Assembly (NCBI GenBank): GCA_002313925.1
Contig: DCAZ01000021.1
Location: forward strand, 7,119-21,920
Origin: Gemmatimonadales bacterium UBA1120
Lineage (GTDB): Bacteria; Gemmatimonadota; Gemmatimonadetes; Longimicrobiales; Gaopeijiaceae
Direction: 5' to 3'
DNA: 14,802 nucleotides
The notes below the pieces were generated by a model that was given only the letters and a program-made list of their open reading frames with translations, did not search any database and was not told the DNA's origin. The first letter of the stretch is position 1. Every line of letters begins with the position of its first letter. Below, one piece after another: positions 1-6,115 of this stretch. A program made the translations under genes and the position numbers.

Positions 1-1914
1 GGCAGTTTTGGCGGCGGAAGTTATGGAGGGCGGGTATTTCAGGTAGACTTTAATCCTGATTTCATATGGGATTCTGAAGGGATCGTCGACAGTGAGGGTT
101 GGACTGGAGAAATCCGGATTCCATACGTGTCCCTACGCTTCCGTGAAACCCCGGAGCAGGCCTGGGGCATTCAGGTAACCAGAGAGGTTAAGCGCACCCG
201 ATTCCGCCAATCTTGGGCTCCTCTTACGAAGGATGTATCAAGTTCTCTCGGACAGAGTGGGCGTCTCGTCGGCCTACAAGAGATTCACCCCCGGCGTTTG
301 GTCGAGCTAAACCCAGTCGCGACAGGGATTCGGACAGGGACAAATACCACGGGAACTTTCCTGAAAAGCGACCCAGACGGTGAATTCGGGTTCAATACCC
401 GAATAGGTGTCACGCAGAATATGGTATTGGATGGCACTTACAATCCGGATTTCTCTCAAATCGAAGCTGATGTTAGCCAGATCACAGTCAATGAGCGGTT
501 TGCGCTCTTTTTTCCCGAGAAGAGGCCTTTTTTCCTCAACGGCACGGAAATTTTCAACACACCTCAACGGCTTGTTTACACTAGGCAAATCGTTGACCCA
601 GTCGGTGGCTTAAAACTCACCGGGAAACTCGGCAACTTTAATATCGGTTATATCGGAGCACTGGATGACAGTCCAAGCTCAATTATGGGGGGCAGCGGCA
701 GAGCACGCTTCAATATACTCCGCGCACGTGGGGATATCGGTACCGGCTCGACAATCGGGGTGCTCTATACCGGGCGGGACATGACAGACGGCTCAGGAGC
801 ATTCAATCGCGTGGTGTCGGGTGATGTGCGCCTCCTCTTGGGTGGTCGCTACGCCTTAACTACTCAGGTGGCTGGCAGTGTAGACCGTTCAGATATGGAC
901 TCTCAATCAACCGGGTTTAGTCCACTTGTCATGGCGTCTATTGATCGGTCAGGTCGGGAATTCACTTGGAATGTGACCTTTACAGATATTCACCCGGATT
1001 TCAGGGCACGAAGTGGATTCATTACACGGGCAGGTGACACCCAGCTTGATGCCAGGATGACCGTGAACCGATTCGGTCCCCCTGGAGCTATCCTCGAGCG
1101 AACGTCGATCACTGCTTCCGCCCAAAACTTCTTCGACCACAATGAGTTTTGGAGTGGATCCGGCTTATTCGAGCACGAGCTGAACGTCATGCCGAGCTTC
1201 ACATTCCGGGGTGGGAGAACTCTCACTTTCATGATCAGGAACGGATATTTTCGTTTCCAACCTGAACGGTATGCCAACTATGCGACCCTAGACGAAGATG
1301 GATCCCAAAGCCCTTTCCTAACACCGGAAGCACTCAAAAATCTGAAGGCGTTCATGGTTTTTCCTAGGATAAGGCTGACTAACGAATTTAGCCTTAACGG
1401 GAGCTTCATGGCCCGAGAGACAGCCATCTTTGCAGAAGCCTCTCGGGGATTCGAGCTACAAGCACGACCCGAGATTCAATGGAGCCCAACAGATCGCCTC
1501 GAACTCTCGTTGGACCATACATTCTCAAAGATTTCTAGAGACTCAAGTAAGCAGCACGCTATGGTTCCAAACGAAATCTATTCGACTGTGCATATAACAA
1601 ATATCAAAGCTCAATACCTCTTCAGTAGAGCTTTAATGGCACGGATGATCCTGCAATATGACCTCGATCAACGTGAGGCACTTAAGGACCCAGCTACTGG
1701 TCACCAACTGACCATCTTCGGCCAGGCTCAAGGGCCCCGCTCGACCGGGGAGTTTCAGGGACAATTCTTACTTCAGTACGAGCCTTCCCCGGGAACCATC
1801 TTCTATATCGGCTTCAGTCGACTGATGGAGGGTGAGAGAACCTATCGAGTTTCAACGATGAGCCCGGTTGAAGAAGGGCTCTTCCTTAAACTCAGCTACC
1901 TCTTCCGGATATGA
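1..1914 (+). CDS. DUF5916 family outer-membrane beta-barrel protein (5' truncated by window edge)
   Basis: The frame is open from base 1 to a TGA at 1912-1914, giving 637 visible residues; the true start lies upstream. A GTG at 127 is in frame, but coding similarity continues before it: GWTGEIRIPYVSLRF (about residues 34-48) is the junction seen in this family after an N-terminal CBM9-like sugar-binding domain. The DUF5916 hallmarks follow at about residues 148-181 (NPDFSQIEAD, then FALFFPEKRPFF) and then LVYTRQIVDP with KLTGK. The rest alternates polar and aromatic residues, as in transmembrane strands, and ends in LKLSYLFRI, a typical C-terminal barrel strand. Family members are usually around 700-850 residues, so roughly 100-200 are probably missing. 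Known: such proteins are predicted outer-membrane barrels, often near peptidases or glycan enzymes; their function is not established. The family call is strong, the substrate unknown. Confidence 0.88.
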   Translation, partial: GSFGGGSYGGRVFQVDFNPDFIWDSEGIVDSEGWTGEIRIPYVSLRFRETPEQAWGIQVTREVKRTRFRQSWAPLTKDVSSSLGQSGRLVGLQEIHPRRLVELNPVATGIRTGTNTTGTFLKSDPDGEFGFNTRIGVTQNMVLDGTYNPDFSQIEADVSQITVNERFALFFPEKRPFFLNGTEIFNTPQRLVYTRQIVDPVGGLKLTGKLGNFNIGYIGALDDSPSSIMGGSGRARFNILRARGDIGTGSTIGVLYTGRDMTDGSGAFNRVVSGDVRLLLGGRYALTTQVAGSVDRSDMDSQSTGFSPLVMASIDRSGREFTWNVTFTDIHPDFRARSGFITRAGDTQLDARMTVNRFGPPGAILERTSITASAQNFFDHNEFWSGSGLFEHELNVMPSFTFRGGRTLTFMIRNGYFRFQPERYANYATLDEDGSQSPFLTPEALKNLKAFMVFPRIRLTNEFSLNGSFMARETAIFAEASRGFELQARPEIQWSPTDRLELSLDHTFSKISRDSSKQHAMVPNEIYSTVHITNIKAQYLFSRALMARMILQYDLDQREALKDPATGHQLTIFGQAQGPRSTGEFQGQFLLQYEPSPGTIFYIGFSRLMEGERTYRVSTMSPVEEGLFLKLSYLFRI

Positions 1915-2033
1915 GTCAGTCCTGCTATATGATCCGACCCGCTATTTGAAGTATGACTTAGGGTAATGGTCTTGTTTTGACCTTCGACGCTACAGATCCC
2001 TGATCAGTATTTTCCTGCTTCCCCAGAGCTAAG

Positions 2034-3215
2034 ATGGCTAATTCTCAGGCACGAACAGCCCGCCGGACCCATCTCTTCACAGAGTCCGTTATTCGTGAGA
2101 TGACACGAGTGGCACACGAACACGACGCTATCAATCTCGCTCAAGGCTTTCCTGATTTCTCAGCACCAGAACTTCTTAAGGAAGCCGCATGTGCTGCGAT
2201 CCGTGCCGACATCAACCAGTATGCGATCACCTGGGGGACGGTAAATCTTCGACAAGCGCTCGCAGAGAAGTATGCCGAACGCTATGGCATGGAGGTTAAT
2301 ACCGAACAAGAGATCACTGTCACATGCGGCGCCACTGAAGCCATGGCGGCTGTGATGCTTTCTATCATCGAACCCGGTGATGAAGTGATTATCTTAGAGC
2401 CTTTTTATGAAAATTATGGACCCGATGCAGTTTTATCAGATGCCACGCCAGTTTTCCTCACATTAGAGGCTCCAGCATACCGCCTTGAGAAAGATCACTT
2501 AGAGGCGCTCATTACCAATCGAACTCGGGCTATTGTGGTCAACACACCTAATAATCCGACAGGTAGGGTCTTCGATCTCGAAGAGCTTCAGATGATCGCT
2601 GACCTTTGTCTCCAATACGACATCTTGGCCATCACGGATGAGATCTACGAGCACATTTATTACGAAGGAGAACATCACGTTCTGGCTACCTTCGATGGAA
2701 TGCGGGATCGGACCATAATCATAAGTGGTCTCTCAAAGACCTTCAGCGTGACCGGATGGCGAATAGGTACAATCATCGCCCCGCCTGATCTGACTGATGC
2801 CATCCGCAAGGTGCATGATTTTCTGACCGTTGGTGCGCCAGCACCTCTACAAGAAGCATGCGCCGTTGGTATCCGTGAACTGGGGCAAAGCTACTACGAG
2901 GGACTGACAATAGATTATCGGGAGCGACGCGACGTCTTCCTCTCAGCGCTCAAGGATTCCGGCTTCAAATTTAGTATACCAGAAGGCGCGTATTATGTGC
3001 TCGCAGACTTCAGTAGTCTTTCATCAGAGGACGACACGACTTTCTCCAAGAAGCTCGCCAAGGATGGAGGCGTAGCTCCTGTACCGGGTTCCAGCTTCTT
3101 TAGTGTCCCGGAAAGGGGACGTTCAATTGTACGGTTCGCGTTCTGCAAGACGATCAAGACACTCGAAGCCGCCGGTGAGCGCCTCCGTGAGTTCGCGTTA
3201 ACTGGGCACAACTAA
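2034..3215 (+). CDS. Class I/II PLP-dependent aminotransferase, kynurenine/glutamine aminotransferase-like
   Basis: A complete cytosolic fold-type I aminotransferase of 393 residues. Visible landmarks are NLAQGFPDF (34-42) and NQYAITWG (61-68) near the substrate pocket, NTPNNPTG (170-177, with the cofactor-contacting Asn174), TDEIYEH (201-207, Asp202 pairing with the pyridine nitrogen and Tyr205), SKTFSVTGWRIG with Schiff-base Lys235, and the carboxylate-binding Arg367 in IVRFAF. This set matches the KAT I / methionine aminotransferase (YbdL) branch, which exchanges amino groups between aromatic, sulfur or glutamine-type amino acids and 2-oxo acids. Exact substrates cannot be read from sequence; an aspartate-type activity is less likely given the motifs. 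The ATG at 2034 fits the family N-terminus, but there is no clear Shine-Dalgarno sequence. The next gene starts 19 bases downstream, so co-transcription with it is plausible. Confidence 0.92.
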   Translation: MANSQARTARRTHLFTESVIREMTRVAHEHDAINLAQGFPDFSAPELLKEAACAAIRADINQYAITWGTVNLRQALAEKYAERYGMEVNTEQEITVTCGATEAMAAVMLSIIEPGDEVIILEPFYENYGPDAVLSDATPVFLTLEAPAYRLEKDHLEALITNRTRAIVVNTPNNPTGRVFDLEELQMIADLCLQYDILAITDEIYEHIYYEGEHHVLATFDGMRDRTIIISGLSKTFSVTGWRIGTIIAPPDLTDAIRKVHDFLTVGAPAPLQEACAVGIRELGQSYYEGLTIDYRERRDVFLSALKDSGFKFSIPEGAYYVLADFSSLSSEDDTTFSKKLAKDGGVAPVPGSSFFSVPERGRSIVRFAFCKTIKTLEAAGERLREFALTGHN

Positions 3216-3234
3216 GCCTGATTCCTGACCTCTC

Positions 3235-3663
3235 TTGTCTGAGTCCAAACTTCGTCCAGACCGAAGTAAGCGCAAAGAAGTAGCAAGTCTGATCAAGCTG
3301 TTCGGGTTTGCTTCCACACAATGTGTGGTTTCCCTACTGCCTAGGACGAGAGCATGGCGCGTGGGAGGCGCTGTAAGGATTCTAGTTCTGTTCTCAGTCG
3401 TAGCGAGCTTCGCCATCTTCATTCCCCCGCACGGTGTATGGACAATAGGCGCACTTACAGGGGGATTCATCCTCGCACGCAGACGCTGGTTAGAGCGATT
3501 TACACTGCACTCTGTTAAGGGCAGCTGTCCTAAGTGCGAGATCACGCTATCCGTGAAATCAGGCCCTCTAAGATACCCTCACCCCATAGCATGTGATGGA
3601 TGCCACCATACGGGCTCCCTAGAGCTGCCTTATCTTGAGCTTAGTGAGACCAACAGCGAATGA
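3235..3663 (+). CDS. Small membrane protein with C-terminal zinc-ribbon-like cysteines
   Basis: A 142-residue protein of no family I recognise. An in-frame TGA at 3226-3228 limits the 5' end, so the first usable start is the TTG at 3235; an in-frame GTG at 3325 (residue 31) is an alternative, and neither has a good ribosome-binding site. A basic N-terminus is followed by two hydrophobic segments (about 45-63 and 66-82), with ARRRWLER after the second. The C-terminal part carries CPKC (Cys98, Cys101) and CDGC (Cys120, Cys123), a CxxC-x18-CxxC arrangement typical of a zinc ribbon. It overlaps the next gene by four bases (ATGA), so the two are probably translationally coupled and act together. 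The reading frame is supported by the coupling and by the ordered composition, but the function is unknown. Confidence 0.65.
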   Translation: MSESKLRPDRSKRKEVASLIKLFGFASTQCVVSLLPRTRAWRVGGAVRILVLFSVVASFAIFIPPHGVWTIGALTGGFILARRRWLERFTLHSVKGSCPKCEITLSVKSGPLRYPHPIACDGCHHTGSLELPYLELSETNSE

Positions 3664-4220
3664 GGAGCCCTTTTGGCCCAGGAGTGACAATCCTAGGAGG
3701 TGCTGCAGTTCTCCTGATCTCGTTTCTATTTATTGGAGTACTTCTACCTGGTACCTGGAGTGCGGAAGCATCAGCACGCTTGCCGGCATCCCCTGAAGAC
3801 ACGTTTCTACGTCTGGATTCCCCTTCAGACTGGAGTCAATGGACGATCTGGCCCGATAGTGGTGTACAGATGATAGGACCGTCAAGCGGGGCTGGATCAG
3901 GGTTTACTTGGGATGATCCAGAACTAGGGACCGGTGCATTCACGATCGTAGAAGCTCAAGCAGCAAAAGTGATTCGATATCAAGTGCAAATGCAGGGTGG
4001 CACAATGCATATCGATGGAATGCTCGAATTGAGTCCCGAACAGGGGGATACCAGGATTATCTGGCGAGAATCTGGTGACCTCGGCGCAAACCCTTTGATG
4101 GGTTACTGGGCCCTCTTTATGGACCGAGTTCAAAGCGCAGAGTTGGAAAAGAGCTTGGATCGATTACTTCAGCTCTTGCAAGGTCCTAATGATTCTATTG
4201 ACTACGAGCCCAATCAATAA
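3660..4220 (+). CDS. Membrane-anchored SRPBCC (START-like) family protein
   Basis: A 186-residue protein with one N-terminal hydrophobic segment (about 8-30), likely an uncleaved anchor or signal, then an SRPBCC/polyketide-cyclase-like domain. Supporting features are the early SPSDWSQWTIWPD (54-66), resembling the tryptophan-rich first strand of these domains, a central series of beta strands, and a C-terminal amphipathic helix starting at NPLMGYWALFMDRVQ (144-158), typical of the long helix closing the ligand cavity. SRPBCC domains bind hydrophobic ligands; no catalytic site is evident. The ATG at 3660 overlaps the TGA of the preceding zinc-ribbon gene, so expression is probably coupled to it. 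The 3' end runs 26 bp into the opposite-strand rho gene. The family call rests on motif resemblance only. Confidence 0.75.
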   Translation: MRSPFGPGVTILGGAAVLLISFLFIGVLLPGTWSAEASARLPASPEDTFLRLDSPSDWSQWTIWPDSGVQMIGPSSGAGSGFTWDDPELGTGAFTIVEAQAAKVIRYQVQMQGGTMHIDGMLELSPEQGDTRIIWRESGDLGANPLMGYWALFMDRVQSAELEKSLDRLLQLLQGPNDSIDYEPNQ

Positions 4221-5679
4221 GGTCCTGATTATTTGAAGTCTTTCTCATCGCTCCAAGCAACTCCTGCATTCCATCTGATGAGTTAGACCCAGAGAGCTGG
4301 CGCCTCATGGCATGCGATAGCCAGAGAGCGTCAGCATCCAGAAGCAGCTCCTCTTTCCGCGTAGCTGACGCTGGGATGTCGATCGCCGGATAGATCCTTC
4401 GATCCGCTAATTCCCGAGACAGTACAAGTTCACTATTTCCGGTGCCCTTGAACTCTTCGAAAATGACTTGGTCCATCCGAGAGCCAGTATCAACCAATGC
4501 GGTAGCAATGATCGTAAGAGAGCCGCCACCTTGAGTTGGATCGATCTTTCGTGCACTCCCCAAGAAACGCTTCGGCTTCTCTAGCGAGTTCGAATCTAGA
4601 CCACCAGAGAGTGTCCGGCCGCTGCCTGCTTTGACCGAGTTATAAGCACGCGCCATACGAGTAATCGAGTCGAGGATGATGACGACGTCCTCTCCCTGTT
4701 CTACACGTCTGCGTGCACGCTCGAGTGTTATCTCAGCGACTTGGCAGTGTCGTTCGGCTGGGCGATCAAAAGTTGAGGCGATCACCTCACCAAATCCGCA
4801 CTGCTCCATCTCCGTGACCTCCTCGGGTCTCTCGTCCACCAAAAGAATAAGGAGATGACATTCTGGATTATTCTTTACAATGCCCTCAGCCACTGCCTGA
4901 AGCACCATCGTTTTCCCAGCCTTGGCCGGTGCAACGATCATCGCTCTTTGACCCTTACCGAACGGACAAATCAGATCAATGACTCGATTGGTGTAATCTG
5001 GCTGTCCAAGGAATTCCCTTCCACACTCAAGAACGAGTTGGTCGTCAGGGTGCATCGCGCTTAACTGCTGAAAGTCGGGCCGCCTTGTTGCTTCGTCAGC
5101 AGGATGGTCATTGACCCGAGCAAGGTGTGCTAACGGAGGACTCTTCCCTGGCCGCGCACTGCGACCAACGATTCCAACCAATTCATCACCAGTGCGCAGG
5201 CCATACCGCTGGATCATTCGTGATCCGACGTAAATATCATCATTGCCCGGAGTGTATCCAGATTCCCTCCGGCGCACGAAACCTGACCCGCTACCCAGTA
5301 CTTCAAGGATTCCTAGAGGACGTGATTCTGCTTCGAGCTGTTCGGGATCGTCTGGAAGCTGGGCCTTGAGTTCTTCTTCACTGTACTGGTGCTGACTTTG
5401 CCCGCGAGGTTTGCGACGCCTTCGCCGGCGACGGCGACGATGTCCTTGCCCACTGTTGCTCTGTCGATTCTGTGGTCTCTGCTTAGCCTCAGGGGTTTCT
5501 GACTGAGCCTCTGGTGCAGCCTGAGTTTCTGGCGCAACGGCACCTTCGCTGTCGGCCTGTGATTGGGCTGGAGCCTTAGGGGCTTCTGACTGAGCCTCTG
5601 GTGCAGCCTGAGTTTCTGGCTCAGCGAAGCCGTCTAATATCGGTTGAACTTCTGATGATTCTGACACGTCTGAATCCAT
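4195..5679 (-). CDS. rho: Transcription termination factor Rho with an Arg-rich disordered N-terminus
   Basis: Hexameric RNA-dependent ATPase that terminates transcription, 494 residues. The RNA-binding cold-shock-like domain starts near 122 (GILEVLGSGSGFVR, then DDIYVGSRMIQRYGLRTGD). The motor domain carries Walker A APAKAGKT (250-257), DERPEEVTEM (282-291), Walker B VVIILDSITR (332-341), the QGGGSLTIIATAL segment (383-395) and the R-loop KGTGN (411-415). The residues that contact bicyclomycin in E. coli Rho (Lys and Thr of Walker A, the Arg in DERPEE, and Asp-Ser...Arg of DSITR) are conserved, so sensitivity is predicted. The first 120 residues are low-complexity (Ala/Glu/Gln/Pro), contain a duplicated segment and nine consecutive Arg (81-89), and show no recognisable Rho_N helical domain. 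The ATG at 5677-5679 is preceded by a weak AGGT; AGGAGG lies 17 bases upstream. Confidence 0.97.
   Translation of the reverse strand: MDSDVSESSEVQPILDGFAEPETQAAPEAQSEAPKAPAQSQADSEGAVAPETQAAPEAQSETPEAKQRPQNRQSNSGQGHRRRRRRRRRKPRGQSQHQYSEEELKAQLPDDPEQLEAESRPLGILEVLGSGSGFVRRRESGYTPGNDDIYVGSRMIQRYGLRTGDELVGIVGRSARPGKSPPLAHLARVNDHPADEATRRPDFQQLSAMHPDDQLVLECGREFLGQPDYTNRVIDLICPFGKGQRAMIVAPAKAGKTMVLQAVAEGIVKNNPECHLLILLVDERPEEVTEMEQCGFGEVIASTFDRPAERHCQVAEITLERARRRVEQGEDVVIILDSITRMARAYNSVKAGSGRTLSGGLDSNSLEKPKRFLGSARKIDPTQGGGSLTIIATALVDTGSRMDQVIFEEFKGTGNSELVLSRELADRRIYPAIDIPASATRKEELLLDADALWLSHAMRRQLSGSNSSDGMQELLGAMRKTSNNQDLIDWARSQ
5486..5620. repeat. Imperfect 48-bp direct repeat inside rho
   Basis: Copy one is 5486-5533 and copy two is 5573-5620. 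They differ at two positions, and the last 37 bases are identical. The offset is 87 bp (29 codons), so the reading frame is kept and the copies encode the matching PETQAAPEAQSE segments around residues 21-32 and 50-61 of Rho. This is an in-frame segmental duplication in the disordered N-terminus. The near identity suggests a recent event or ongoing slippage or recombination. Confidence 0.9.
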
Positions 5680-5695
5680 TTTTACGTTACCTGGC

Positions 5696-5820
5696 GCCTC
5701 CTGAGAGTAATTCCCCTCACAAACGCCTTCGGTGGAAACCCCGAATTAATCAGGAGTTGTGGACCGGTCCTCTTCAGCTGGCCAGGAGGCCACACTGGTA
5801 CCGACGCATACCGCATCGGT
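5696..5820 (-). promoter_or_regulatory. Structured rho 5' leader with mutually exclusive pairings (candidate attenuator)
   Basis: Read on the minus strand, three segments compete. TCAGGAG (5704-5698, which overlaps AGGAGG) can pair with CTCCTGA (5756-5750), extended by TAATTC (5748-5743) with GAATTA (5713-5708). The overlapping CAGGAGGC (5703-5696) can instead pair over eight bases with GCCTCCTG (5790-5783). The latter segment also sits inside its own hairpin TGGCC/GGCCA (5792-5779). A further hairpin lies at 5820-5800 (8-bp stem with one mismatch) and a 10-bp palindrome at 5770-5761. The complementarity is directly visible. A regulatory role is inferred, supported by the known autogenous control of rho in E. 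coli through its leader. Confidence 0.4.
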
Positions 5821-5862
5821 CGGACAGAACAAATCTTTTACGAATAATGCCTACGATCAAGT

Positions 5863-5868
5863 GTTATA
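5863..5868 (-). promoter_or_regulatory. Weak -10-like box for rho
   Basis: The minus strand reads TATAAC, one mismatch from the sigma-70 consensus. It would give a transcript starting near 5856 and a leader of about 175 bases that covers the dyad cluster before rho. No -35 element is present at a proper distance, so this is only a candidate. Confidence 0.22.
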
Positions 5869-5968
5869 CGTACAGTCGTTCCGCAATGAGTACCCTGGGC
5901 TAAGGATCGACCAAGCCCTCTACACATCCCATGGACCCGGAGAAATAGGTGTCCTCTCGGTACTCCAG

Positions 5969-5988
5969 ATGTCCAATATATCGGACAT
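5969..5988. promoter_or_regulatory. 20-bp near-perfect palindrome, candidate operator
   Basis: ATGTCCAATATATCGGACAT matches its own reverse complement at 18 of 20 positions; only the symmetric A/C pair (positions 7 and 14) breaks it. Its 6-bp arms ATGTCC/GGACAT flank an AT-rich centre, as in many dimeric-regulator operators. It lies about 45 bp upstream of the extended -10 facing the secreted-protein gene, a position suited to an activator or a remote repressor. The binding protein is unknown. Confidence 0.4.
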
Positions 5989-6033
5989 AAACTCATGTAT
6001 TACCATACTCGTGCCATCACCCATAACACATTG

Positions 6034-6042
6034 TGCTATAAT
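6034..6042 (+). promoter_or_regulatory. Extended -10 promoter element (TGCTATAAT)
   Basis: TATAAT (6037-6042) is a perfect -10 hexamer preceded by the TGn extension, a combination that in sigma-70 promoters can work without a strong -35; none is visible upstream. The predicted start point is near 6049, leaving about 67 untranslated bases before the ATG at 6116. It would drive the Trp-rich secreted protein gene. A second TGn-TATAGT at 6067-6075 could also act. Confidence 0.5.
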
Positions 6043-6069
6043 AGTTTAGGTACAATATTGGCAGCCTGG

Positions 6070-6099
6070 TATAGTACGTGCATTTTACGGTTATAGTAC
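6070..6099 (+). repeat. Direct repeat TATAGTAC spaced 22 bp
   Basis: TATAGTAC occurs at 6070-6077 and again at 6092-6099, i.e. about two helical turns apart and both just before the ribosome-binding site. They could be paired protein-binding half-sites or alternative -10 boxes. With only eight bases each, chance is possible. Confidence 0.35.
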
Positions 6100-6115
6100 C
6101 AACCTTTGAGGGAGA

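Larger units (their letters stand above)
5680..6115. other. Divergent intergenic region between rho and the Trp-rich secreted protein gene
   Basis: These 436 bases separate two divergently transcribed genes. Short open frames cross it in several phases, but none has a good start, a recognisable product or a consistent codon pattern, so I read it as non-coding. It is rich in dyads: a leader-like set next to rho (5696-5820), a 20-bp near-palindrome (5969-5988), an extended -10 box facing right (6034-6042) and a spaced direct repeat (6070-6099). No tRNA-like cloverleaf was seen. Confidence 0.7.

Noticed and set aside
505..540. Two T-runs after GC-rich bases, resembling a terminator
   Set aside because: They lie within the conserved FALFFPEKRPFF coding segment of the DUF5916 protein and the stem is poor.
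1915..2033. TTGACC (1977-1982) as the -35 of an aminotransferase promoter
   Set aside because: No -10 hexamer lies 16-18 bp downstream, so the element alone is not convincing.
2034..3215. The aminotransferase as part of the histidine pathway
   Set aside because: The hut route to glutamate needs no aminotransferase of this type, and the genes are separated by rho and the secreted-protein gene.
3198..3545. Minus-strand frame of 115 residues
   Set aside because: It is antisense to the zinc-ribbon membrane gene, whose frame has ordered motifs and a coupled neighbour; the antisense product shows no domain or signal.
5601..6049. Open frames of about 100 residues crossing the rho start and the intergenic region on the plus strand
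   Set aside because: They overlap the rho N-terminus or dyad-rich non-coding DNA, have no ribosome-binding site, and their translations look random.
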